DNA of 64,000 nt from Candidatus Lernaella stagnicola (GTDB lineage Bacteria; Lernaellota; Lernaellaia; Lernaellales; Lernaellaceae): positions 1-64,000 of the forward strand of contig JAVCCK010000034.1 in the NCBI GenBank assembly GCA_030765525.1. The letters run 5' to 3'. The notes beneath the pieces were generated by a model that was not told the DNA's origin, searched no databases, and saw only the letters and a program-made list of their open reading frames with translations. Below are positions 14,351-22,462 of the stretch, in pieces (within the stretch, counting starts at the first letter, position 1; every line of letters starts with the position of its first letter). Made by a program: the position numbers and the translations under genes.

Positions 14351-16732
14351 TCATCGGCGACCGCCGCGCAGGGTGTGACGCAACTGCGTCCAGACGGCGG
14401 TGCGGCCAAGCCAATCGTCAAGGCCGGTCGTCGAATCGCCGCGCGCCAAGACCCGCACGCGAGCCTCGGAAAACGCCGCCCGCGACGCGTCGTAATCACC
14501 GAGCATGAAATAGGCGAAAGCTTTACCGCGCCACGCCTCTTCCACGAGCGTGTCGTGCGGCAACCCCAAATCCAGCGCCCGGTCCAGCAGTTCGGCCGCA
14601 TAGGCGAAGGCTTCCTGGCGCAGCGCCCGCCGGGCCAGCAGGTAGATCACAACCGGGTCGGTGGTGTCGTCGAGCGCGGCGGCGAGCAGATCCCAACTGC
14701 CCGTGCGGCTGCCGGTGAGGTCGACCAGATAATTGCGCAGGGGCGTTTCCACTTCCGGATGATCCAGCGCGTAGAGGGCGCAGGCGGCTTCCCGCACGCG
14801 GCCGGAGCGGTAGGATGCGTCCATCGCCCGCCGGTAGATGGCCCGCGCGGCGTCAGTCTCATCCTGATTCCATGCGATGCCGGCAAGGATCATCTCGGCG
14901 TCTTGCGCCACGATTTGGCTGCCGACGATGCGCCCCTTGCGGTCGGTGGCCGGGGCGGCGGCGGTGCCTTGGGCGGCGATGATCTGCTCGGCCAAGACGC
15001 GCGCCTCGTCCATTTTGCCCAGGCGCAGCAGCGGCGCGAGGCGATAGCGCCAAATGCGGGGGTTGTCGCGGTCGAGTTCGGCAGCCTGCCGAAAGAGCAG
15101 GTCGGCCTTGTGGAAGTAGCGTTGCGATTGTTTGCGGTCGGCTTCGTTGAGCAGGCGGGCGACTTCGCGCGGGCACCGGCGCTCAAAAATCGATTTCGAG
15201 CCGAAGCGGTAGCGGGCGCGTTCGATTTCGGCTGCGGTCAGCGTGGCTTCAACCGCCGCCAGGTGGTCGAGCCATTGCTTTTCCAACTCGCGCAGCGGGA
15301 CGCCGAATTGGGCCTCGAGGTCGCCCCATCGATAGGCGCGCAGCACGTTTTGGAGACCGTTCTCTTGACCGGTGAGAAAACGAGTGAAGCTGCCCGCGGC
15401 GGTGTAGGCGCGCGCGCCGGACTCTTCCCAGAAGCGCAGGCCCATGATCCTTTCGATTTGGGGCAGGCGGCCGATGGCCTTCATGCCCGCGGCCCAGCGG
15501 TCGAGGTCCTGCTCCCAACGCTCGGGTCCGCCGAAGGCCACGGCTACGCCTTCGGTGACGGCGATGCTGCTGGAGAAGCCGAGCGGGGGCACGCCGTATT
15601 CGCTGAGCATCACATGGATCATTTCGTGATGCAGAATACGTAGGGGAAAGCTCTCCCAATTCAGGTGCATTTGGTGCTTGGCGCAGTCGGCGTACTCGGT
15701 GCCGCCGGCGCCGATCCATTTCTTTTTCGTTTTTTCGTCGGGATAGATATAGCTCGTGATGCGGTGCGGGTAATCGATGCCCAACTCGCGCTCGATTTGC
15801 GCGAAACGAAATTCGTGGTCCATCGCCACGTGCATGATTTCCCGCTCGATGTCTTGGCGCGCGGGATAGTAGATGTCGAAATGCTCGGTCGGCAAGTACC
15901 CGCCGAGCCGGCTTTGCAATTCGTCATCGTTCATGTCGAAGCCGATGGCGAAGCGGTTGGCGTGCACGACCAACGACGCGGCGGCGGTGGCCACGATCAA
16001 GGCCACGTGCAGGGCGGTGGGCCGGCGTCGCGACGCGGTGGGCAGCAGCCGTTGCCAGAACAGCGCGGCGATCAGCACGATTAGGCAAGCTTCGGCGAGG
16101 TTCGCCAGCCGATAGGCGAGCAGGGGCGCTTCGGGCGAGGCGGCGGCGTCGTAGATGGGGCCGGGGAAGTAACCGAAAAACGGGTTGTACAGCCACACCG
16201 TGGGTTTGATCAGGAAATCCAGGCCGGTCATCACCAAGGTTCCGAGGGCGAGCAGCGTCACGAGCATTTTGGCGCGACGCGGGCGCGCGAGGATCCCGGC
16301 GGCGGCCACTCCCCAAGCCCCGGCGTATAGGGCGCTGATTACCGGCATGAGCAGGAAGAATCCCGCACCACGAAACGGCGCGCAGGGCGGCACGAAAAAG
16401 CCGCGCGCGATCAGGCCGAGGAACGCGAGGGCCATCGCCGCGAAGTGGGCGAGGGAGATTTCCAGCCAGATGGTCCCGGCGCCGTGTTGGGCGGCCTGCG
16501 TCATCGACGCGACGCGGTCGTCGCCGCCGTAGCGCCGGTGGAATAACGAGACGGCAAAGGGGCCGCCGAACAGGCCCGCGAAAATGCCGATCACCAGGGA
16601 GAATTCGAGGCCCAGGTAATTGGTCAGCGGCAGCCCGGCGAGAACGATTCCGAGGAGCAAGTAAAATGCGGCCAGGAGCCAAAACGGGCGATTGTTAAGC
16701 CGTGCGAAAAAAGCGGCGCCGGGAATATTCAT
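14351..16732 (-). CDS. Membrane zinc-metalloprotease-like protein with TPR-like C-terminus
   Basis: A 793-aa protein. Residues 1-265 contain about eight hydrophobic segments, beginning with PFWLLAAFYLLLGIVLAG. The soluble part after residue 270 has RILHHEMIHVM near 365-375, a gluzincin HExxH site, and VTEGVAVAFGG about 25 residues later, which could supply the third zinc ligand (Glu). From about 520 on, helical pairs (FRQAAELDRDNPRIWRYRL, ARAIYRRAMDASY) look like TPR repeats. It is therefore probably a membrane-anchored protease or a basal-body-like assembly factor with a peptidase-type domain. It starts one base after the receiver/DUF4388 gene ends. The substrate is unknown. Confidence 0.7.
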   Translation of the reverse strand: MNIPGAAFFARLNNRPFWLLAAFYLLLGIVLAGLPLTNYLGLEFSLVIGIFAGLFGGPFAVSLFHRRYGGDDRVASMTQAAQHGAGTIWLEISLAHFAAMALAFLGLIARGFFVPPCAPFRGAGFFLLMPVISALYAGAWGVAAAGILARPRRAKMLVTLLALGTLVMTGLDFLIKPTVWLYNPFFGYFPGPIYDAAASPEAPLLAYRLANLAEACLIVLIAALFWQRLLPTASRRRPTALHVALIVATAAASLVVHANRFAIGFDMNDDELQSRLGGYLPTEHFDIYYPARQDIEREIMHVAMDHEFRFAQIERELGIDYPHRITSYIYPDEKTKKKWIGAGGTEYADCAKHQMHLNWESFPLRILHHEMIHVMLSEYGVPPLGFSSSIAVTEGVAVAFGGPERWEQDLDRWAAGMKAIGRLPQIERIMGLRFWEESGARAYTAAGSFTRFLTGQENGLQNVLRAYRWGDLEAQFGVPLRELEKQWLDHLAAVEATLTAAEIERARYRFGSKSIFERRCPREVARLLNEADRKQSQRYFHKADLLFRQAAELDRDNPRIWRYRLAPLLRLGKMDEARVLAEQIIAAQGTAAAPATDRKGRIVGSQIVAQDAEMILAGIAWNQDETDAARAIYRRAMDASYRSGRVREAACALYALDHPEVETPLRNYLVDLTGSRTGSWDLLAAALDDTTDPVVIYLLARRALRQEAFAYAAELLDRALDLGLPHDTLVEEAWRGKAFAYFMLGDYDASRAAFSEARVRVLARGDSTTGLDDWLGRTAVWTQLRHTLRGGRR

Positions 16733-16733
16733 G

Positions 16734-18491
16734 TCACGGCTTGCCGGCAGTCGTGCCTTCCGGGTTCGGCAGGCCGGCTTGCTTCGCTAGGTCGACGAGC
16801 AGTGGATTGTTGGGCGCCAACCTGATGGCTTCGGTGTAAAACAACTTGGCGCGATCCAGGCGACCGTTATCGAACGCGACCTTCGCCTCTTCGGCCAAGT
16901 CGATCGAATGGGCCATGCGGCGGGCGTCTTCAAAGCGCGGGTCGATGGCCAGGGCGCCGCCGATGAGGGAACGAGCCCCCTTGATGCCTTCCCATCCTTT
17001 GTCGCGCAGTTGCAGCGTGGCCTCGACGAGCAACCGATCCGCTTCGACGTAGACGGGTTTTTTGATCAGCACCATCTCGATTTGCTTGTTGACCATCTCG
17101 TCTTTTTTCGCTGCGATACGCGAGTCCACTTCACGTTCGACGAGAATCTGCAGGCCGATCCAAAACGTGATTAAGGCTAGTATTACCAACAAGATATAAC
17201 GAATACCCAGTTTGATATCGGGCATCGTTAATTGCGTGCGCCAATCGTCTTTCACGTCGTCCAGATCGTCGAAATCGGGCTTGTCGATGAAGTCCATCTC
17301 CAGGTCCCGGTCGGACTCCTGGAAGAAGGCGGTTTCGATCATCGCCTGGTGGTCGCCGCCGATTTGAGATTCAAAGGTGGCGGGCAGGTTGTGCGGTTTG
17401 ATCGTCAGAACGAGGGCGCGAATCGTGGAGAGGGCGTAGAGAAACTTTTTCGTTGCTTCAGAGGAAATCGTTGCTTCGGCGATCAAGTCGGAAATCGCCC
17501 GCTGCCCGTTGATCAGCGGCAGCAAATGCCGTTCGTGCTCGTTGAGTTCAACGTCCACGATGCGAAACGCGGTCCACGGCGTCGGCGTCGGGTAGCTATC
17601 GACACCGCCGAGCAGTTCGTCGATTTCCTCTTCGGTAAAACCGAAATTGAGCCCGGCGAGGAGCATTTTGAAGGGGTGACTGCCCAGTTGTGGGCCGGGG
17701 TTGGGGTGCCCGTCATCGAGGCTGACTTCCGCCCAGTCCCACTCGAAGACCGACATGACGATGGACGCATACTGCTGGTTGAGCGCCTCAATGAGTTCCT
17801 CGTCGGTGAGGTACCCGCGGGCGACGAACTCCTCGCCGATTTTGTGTTCCGAGGTAGACAGGGCGCGTTCGACTTCGTTGAGCGCTTCGGGAGAAACCTG
17901 GTGACGCGCCAGGAGCAACTTGCCGAGCCATTCGCTTTCCAGACTGCTGGAGGCGGTGCGCATCCAACCGTCGGAGAAATGGATTTGCTTGAAAATGCGA
18001 CCGTCGCGCAACGTGAGCACACCATGCACGGAGAACAGGAAGCACGCATACAGGAACGCGGGAAGCTCGTTTTTATCCAACCGCCAGGTATGCACCGGGC
18101 CGGGCAACTGCGGGGGCGGGGGCACGAGGCGTTCCACCTCGACCAGGAAGGGAAAACCGCGCCCGGTTCGAGGGGTAAACAGGCCGTCGGCACCGGCACT
18201 GGCGACTTCGATTTGGCCTCCCTCGATGATGCCGTTGACATCGGTCAGCAGCACGGGCACGTGAAGGAGGTGTGCACCGATTTCCCCACTACGAATCGGT
18301 TCGAGGGGCTGAGCGGCGTCGAGGCCCGGGGTCATCAAGTCGAGACACAGGAGGGAGAAATCGGTTTCTTCCAGGGCCGAAGCGGCGGCCACATCGGCCA
18401 CCGCCGTCACGTCATAGCCTCGTTGCCGCAGGAGCAGTATCATCAAGCTCCGTATTTCCGAGTGCCACTGGACAACGAGAATGTGTGCCAT
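16734..18491 (-). CDS. Degenerate receiver plus DUF4388 (PATAN-like) protein with a membrane segment
   Basis: Residues 1-120 look like a response-regulator receiver (MAHILVVQWHSEIRSLMILL). The acidic pair is replaced by WH, and the usual Lys is not evident, although a possible acceptor Asp remains (LLCLDLMTPG). Residues about 135-240 match DUF4388/PATAN (LYACFLFSVHGVLTLRDGRI, GEEFVARGYLTDEELIEAL). A hydrophobic segment near 430-450 (YILLVILALITFWIGLQIL) follows, then a TPR-like C-terminus (GRLDRAKLFYTEAIRL). Such proteins act in polarity, motility or secretion control in delta-type bacteria. Phosphorylation is doubtful here. It lies in an operon with a ParA-like ATPase. Confidence 0.75.
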   Translation of the reverse strand: MAHILVVQWHSEIRSLMILLLRQRGYDVTAVADVAAASALEETDFSLLCLDLMTPGLDAAQPLEPIRSGEIGAHLLHVPVLLTDVNGIIEGGQIEVASAGADGLFTPRTGRGFPFLVEVERLVPPPPQLPGPVHTWRLDKNELPAFLYACFLFSVHGVLTLRDGRIFKQIHFSDGWMRTASSSLESEWLGKLLLARHQVSPEALNEVERALSTSEHKIGEEFVARGYLTDEELIEALNQQYASIVMSVFEWDWAEVSLDDGHPNPGPQLGSHPFKMLLAGLNFGFTEEEIDELLGGVDSYPTPTPWTAFRIVDVELNEHERHLLPLINGQRAISDLIAEATISSEATKKFLYALSTIRALVLTIKPHNLPATFESQIGGDHQAMIETAFFQESDRDLEMDFIDKPDFDDLDDVKDDWRTQLTMPDIKLGIRYILLVILALITFWIGLQILVEREVDSRIAAKKDEMVNKQIEMVLIKKPVYVEADRLLVEATLQLRDKGWEGIKGARSLIGGALAIDPRFEDARRMAHSIDLAEEAKVAFDNGRLDRAKLFYTEAIRLAPNNPLLVDLAKQAGLPNPEGTTAGKP

Positions 18492-18503
18492 ATCCGCCTA
18501 TCT

Positions 18504-19133
18504 TTAGACCAACAACAAAATGGTAAAGGCCGCTGCCGCAGCGGAGACTTTGAGAATCATTTGCGCGTAGTTGGTCTCGTCATCGTTCATGCTGCCGACG
18601 AATTTGTATGTGTTCGGGAAAAACGCGCCGTCGCTTCCGGGCACCGCGCCCTCGTCGAACAGACCCAGGCTTTCCTGGATTTTGACAATCATCGCTAAGA
18701 CGTCTTGCAAGCGTTTGCGGTTCAGTTCCATCAGTGCGTTGCCGGCAAACGCGACGCCGAGCACGACGCCGGCGAAAAACAAGTGCATGATGAAACGATA
18801 GAATCCCGACCAATCCAGCAAGCGCGAACCGTGGAGCAGGTACGCCACCGCGGCGGTCAAGGCGATCAGAACGCTCACGGTGAACACGAGCAGCCGGTCT
18901 TCCTTCGCTTTTCGATACAGAACTTCCTGCTTGTGATTCGTCCAGGCCGTTTGCAGCACGGCAGTCGGATCGGCAGCAAGTTTTTCGGTTTTCCGGGACG
19001 GCACGGCCGCGCTGACAACTTTTTTCGGCGCACTTTTCGTGGCGGGAGCTTTCTTCTTGGTGGCCTTTTTCTTCGGCTTTTTTGCGGTGGATGCAAAAAT
19101 GTCGTCGAACCCCTCGTTATCTTTCGGAGCCAT
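18504..19133 (-). CDS. Lys-rich-tailed membrane protein
   Basis: A 209-aa protein with an N-terminal Lys/Ala/Pro tail (KKPKKKATKKKAPATKSAPK) resembling histone H1-type tails. Three hydrophobic segments follow: LLVFTVSVLIALTAAVAYLL, FIMHLFFAGVVLGVAFAGN, and a final AAAAFTILLLV at the C-terminus. Its start overlaps the stop of the ParA-like gene (TAATG). I know no named family. A basic cytoplasmic tail beside a ParA-like ATPase could bind DNA or the ATPase and tether it to the membrane; this is inference. Confidence 0.65.
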   Translation of the reverse strand: MAPKDNEGFDDIFASTAKKPKKKATKKKAPATKSAPKKVVSAAVPSRKTEKLAADPTAVLQTAWTNHKQEVLYRKAKEDRLLVFTVSVLIALTAAVAYLLHGSRLLDWSGFYRFIMHLFFAGVVLGVAFAGNALMELNRKRLQDVLAMIVKIQESLGLFDEGAVPGSDGAFFPNTYKFVGSMNDDETNYAQMILKVSAAAAAFTILLLV

Positions 19134-19915
19134 TAACCTTCCCCTCCTTCGACGCGGGCCATGACCTCGTCGGTAAGCGATTCGAAATCCACGGTGCCCT
19201 TGCCGCTGGCGTTGTGTTCGTATTCAAAAATGGTTTGCGCGCGACTCGGAGCGCCTTTCTGTTTCGTATTGATACGGATACGCGTTCCAAACACGGCATC
19301 GCCGAATCGATCGCGTAACGTGTTCTCGACCTTAAACGTAATCGACTCACGCCTATCATACATTGTAATAACGTAACCCAAAATCGACAAACCAGGGTGC
19401 AATTTCGTCTTCACCTTGCCAATGGTTTGCAGCAGAAACTTCAAACCCAGCAACGGCAGGTACTCGCACGACACCGGCACAACCACATAGTCGGCGGCGA
19501 CTAGGGCGTTGACGGTCAGCAATCCCAGGTAGGGGCCGTTGTCGATCAGCACGTAGTCGTAACCATCGGGCTTCATCTTTTCGATTGCGTTACGCAGGAA
19601 CAACTCGCGTCCCATCATCGCGGCCAAATTCAGGTCGGCGTTGGCCAGCGATTCACCCGCCGGGGCCAAAAAGAGGTTTTCGACCGATGAAGGCACGACG
19701 ATGGCGGAGAGGTCCCCTTCGTCCAGCAGGACTTCACAGATGCTGGGTTCTTCTTCTTCCAGCGGTCGGTGCAGGATTTGGGTGGCGTTAGATTGGGAAT
19801 CAAGGTCTACGACAAGCACCTTGTTCCCGCGTCTGGCCAGCCCGGCGCCGAGGTTCACGGCGACCGTTGTTTTGCCCACACCACCTTTTTGGTTTGCAAT
19901 CGCAATGGTTTTCAT
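19133..19915 (-). CDS. ParA/MinD-family ATPase
   Basis: A 260-aa protein with the deviant Walker A NQKGGVGKTTVAVNLG (8-23), switch I DLDSQSNAT (37-45) and a Walker-B-like YDYVLIDNGPYLG (119-131). Such ATPases position DNA, chemoreceptors or other large complexes by ATP-dependent dimerisation. No parB follows. The next genes are a Lys-rich membrane protein and a DUF4388 protein, so cargo other than the chromosome is likely. It is the first gene of the operon, and a 160-bp divergent spacer separates it from pgpH. Confidence 0.88.
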   Translation of the reverse strand: MKTIAIANQKGGVGKTTVAVNLGAGLARRGNKVLVVDLDSQSNATQILHRPLEEEEPSICEVLLDEGDLSAIVVPSSVENLFLAPAGESLANADLNLAAMMGRELFLRNAIEKMKPDGYDYVLIDNGPYLGLLTVNALVAADYVVVPVSCEYLPLLGLKFLLQTIGKVKTKLHPGLSILGYVITMYDRRESITFKVENTLRDRFGDAVFGTRIRINTKQKGAPSRAQTIFEYEHNASGKGTVDFESLTDEVMARVEGGEG

Positions 19916-20077
19916 GGTCTTCTCTATAGATCACGTTAGGCTTGCTAGAGTTTCCACCGGGCGGCTTTCTTTGTCAAATCAAACACCGGTTTTTTCGGTC
20001 AAAAACGACCGACTGGTTCTCTAGCTGACTATGATTTAACTTATTTTATAAACGTATCTCACGAGCGGAGCAATCAG

Positions 20078-22459
20078 GTGTCGGAAAAGAAAGGCGCGAG
20101 ACGGCGATTGGGCGGCTTGCCGCGAACCTCGGCGCGCGACTTTTTCGAGCGATTCCACTGGCGTCGCTGGTTGATGCTCGCCGGTTTCGCGATGCTGGTC
20201 GCCTTGGCCCTCTCTCCGAACTTGCTGAGCCGTGTTCCCGGCTACGAGATCGGCGAGTACAACGTGGGCAATTACCGGGCGCCGTTTCCGATTTCCTTTA
20301 TCGACGACGAGGCCACGCTGGAAGCGCGTCGCGAGGCGATGGACAAGGTGCCTCCGGTTTTCGAATACAACCCCGAAGAATTCAAGCGAATCGGCGCGCG
20401 GCTTCGTAAGGCCTTCGAAGACATGCATTCGCTGTACGCTCTGTTAAACGCGTTGGAGAGCGAGAGGCTAAGCAAAAGAGAAAAAGCCGAAAAGCTCATC
20501 GCCGCTCAACAGGAATTGAAAAAGACGCTGGTGGCCGAGCGCGTTCCATTCGGCACGCAGCTTGGTACCGAACTGACCGACCGGGAATTCGAAAACCTGG
20601 TGGAGCGGCAATTCGCGCCGAAATTGATCGAGCCGGTGATCGAGATGCTGCGCTTCGTGTATTCCGACTACGTCACCTTCGACCTGGAAGAAGTGCGCGG
20701 CGCGTTGCAGAGCGATGGCGACAACGAAGTTCCCGGCCGGGTGGCCGTGCGGGTACGCGGCGATGCGGAATTGCGGTATCCGCAAGACTTGGCCGCCTTT
20801 GTGTCTCCACGCCAGGCCGAGAGCAGCCTGCAAGACCTGTTCGAAGAACATGTGAAAAATATCCCGGCGGAATTACGCAGTCTGTCGCTCCGCATTGCCG
20901 TGGCGCAGGTTAAGCCGAACCTCATCTATGATGCGGCGGCCACGGCCACGGCGAAGCAACGAGCGGCGAACATCATCGTACCGGTGACCATCGCCTTCGA
21001 GAAAAACGAGTCGATTATCGGCGATGGGGTGAAGGTGTCACGCCAGATCGCCCTGGTTTTTCTCCACATTCGGCAGAAGACCGCCGCCGCCGACTGGGCG
21101 TTCAGCTTCTTGGGCATGAGTCTGCTCGTGTTTGTGACACTGCTTCTGTCGTTCTGGCTGACTGATATCAACATATCGCGATTCGTGATCTCCGACCGCG
21201 ACGCGATGATGATGGGCGTCTTGCTCGTCTTTGGCCTGTTCGGTTTGCGCTTTGCGTCGTGGTTCGACGAACGACTGGTCAACTTGTTTCCGAATATGCC
21301 GTCGGGCTTGATGGTGTTTCTATTCCCGATCGCCGCCCCGGCGATGCTGGTGCGCTTCCTGACACGCTTTGAGACGGCGATGATTTTCACCGTCGTGCTG
21401 ACCTTCTTGAGCGTGCTCGCCTTTAATCCGAACCCGCAGATGTTGCCCATGCTTTTTCTGATCATGTTCGTGGGCATCCACTCAATGCGGGACGTGACGC
21501 GTCGCAGTCACGTATTGAAGGGCGGGCTTTTGGTCGGCCTGACGTTCATCGGCATGGCGATCATCGACGCCTTCCTGCAGCGCGATTACTCCGTCGACGC
21601 GTTGCTGGTTGCCCCCGGGGTGGGAATGCTCAGCGGAATGTTGGCCGGAGTTCTGGTGCTGGGCCTCGCGCCCGTATTCGAGTATGCCTTCGGTTACATG
21701 ACCAATATTTCCCTGCTGGAACTGGCCAATTACGAGCACCCGCTGCTCAAGCGGCTGGCCCGTTTCTCGCCGGGCACGTTCCACCATTCGATCGCCATCA
21801 GTTCGCTGGCCGAAGCGGCCGCCGAAGCGATCGGCGCCAATCGATTGCTGGTGCGCATCGGCGCGATGTACCACGACGTGGGTAAGACCGCCAATGCGCG
21901 CTATTTCGTAGAAAATCAGCGTGGCGAGAACCCGCACGACGAAATCCGCGACCCGATCGAATCGGCCCGCATCGTCATCAGTCATGTGCCCGACGGCGTC
22001 ACACTCGCCCGGCAGAGCGGCCTGCCGCAGGATATCATCGACTTTATCGAACAGCACCACGGCACCCGCTCCGTGACGTACTTCTTAGCGAAAGCGAAAG
22101 AAGAGGCCGACGAGAACGGCGGCGAAGTCGACGAGTCGCTCTTTGCGTACCCTGGGCCCAAACCGCAGACCAAAGAGACCGCGATTCTGATGATGTGCGA
22201 CGTCGTGGAAGCGCGCAGCCGCACCCTCAAGGACCGCACGCCGGAAAACGTGTCGGCGATGATTCGCGAGATGATCGACCGTATCCGCGCCGACGGGCAA
22301 CTCGACGAATGCCCGCTGACCGAACCGGATCTTCATCGAATCGTTGAAGCCGTGACCGGCGTGGTGATCGGCATGCAGCACGACCGCATCGCCTATCCGG
22401 ACCAAATGCGTAAATCGCTGCTGCGCGGGCTTTTCAACAAAAACTATTGGTCGAGTTAA
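20078..22459 (+). CDS. pgpH: 7TM HD-domain phosphodiesterase (PgpH type)
   Basis: A 793-aa membrane phosphodiesterase of the family that hydrolyses cyclic di-AMP. Residues about 25-50 are the first membrane helix and 55-320 the extracytoplasmic 7TMR-HDED domain. A bundle of further helices covers about 340-545. The HD domain starts near 560 with FHHSIAISSLAEAA and AMYHDVGKTANAR, then QHHGTRSVTYF. All metal-binding His/Asp residues seem present. The GTG start has GGAG eight bases upstream. It ends three bases from the convergent NtrY-like gene. Substrate assignment follows the family; no cyclase is in the window. Confidence 0.9.
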   Translation: MSEKKGARRRLGGLPRTSARDFFERFHWRRWLMLAGFAMLVALALSPNLLSRVPGYEIGEYNVGNYRAPFPISFIDDEATLEARREAMDKVPPVFEYNPEEFKRIGARLRKAFEDMHSLYALLNALESERLSKREKAEKLIAAQQELKKTLVAERVPFGTQLGTELTDREFENLVERQFAPKLIEPVIEMLRFVYSDYVTFDLEEVRGALQSDGDNEVPGRVAVRVRGDAELRYPQDLAAFVSPRQAESSLQDLFEEHVKNIPAELRSLSLRIAVAQVKPNLIYDAAATATAKQRAANIIVPVTIAFEKNESIIGDGVKVSRQIALVFLHIRQKTAAADWAFSFLGMSLLVFVTLLLSFWLTDINISRFVISDRDAMMMGVLLVFGLFGLRFASWFDERLVNLFPNMPSGLMVFLFPIAAPAMLVRFLTRFETAMIFTVVLTFLSVLAFNPNPQMLPMLFLIMFVGIHSMRDVTRRSHVLKGGLLVGLTFIGMAIIDAFLQRDYSVDALLVAPGVGMLSGMLAGVLVLGLAPVFEYAFGYMTNISLLELANYEHPLLKRLARFSPGTFHHSIAISSLAEAAAEAIGANRLLVRIGAMYHDVGKTANARYFVENQRGENPHDEIRDPIESARIVISHVPDGVTLARQSGLPQDIIDFIEQHHGTRSVTYFLAKAKEEADENGGEVDESLFAYPGPKPQTKETAILMMCDVVEARSRTLKDRTPENVSAMIREMIDRIRADGQLDECPLTEPDLHRIVEAVTGVVIGMQHDRIAYPDQMRKSLLRGLFNKNYWSS

Positions 22460-22462
22460 AGG

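Noticed and set aside
14375-15643. A 422-codon plus-strand frame
   Set aside because: Antisense to the metalloprotease-like gene, no ribosome site, and no recognisable motifs.
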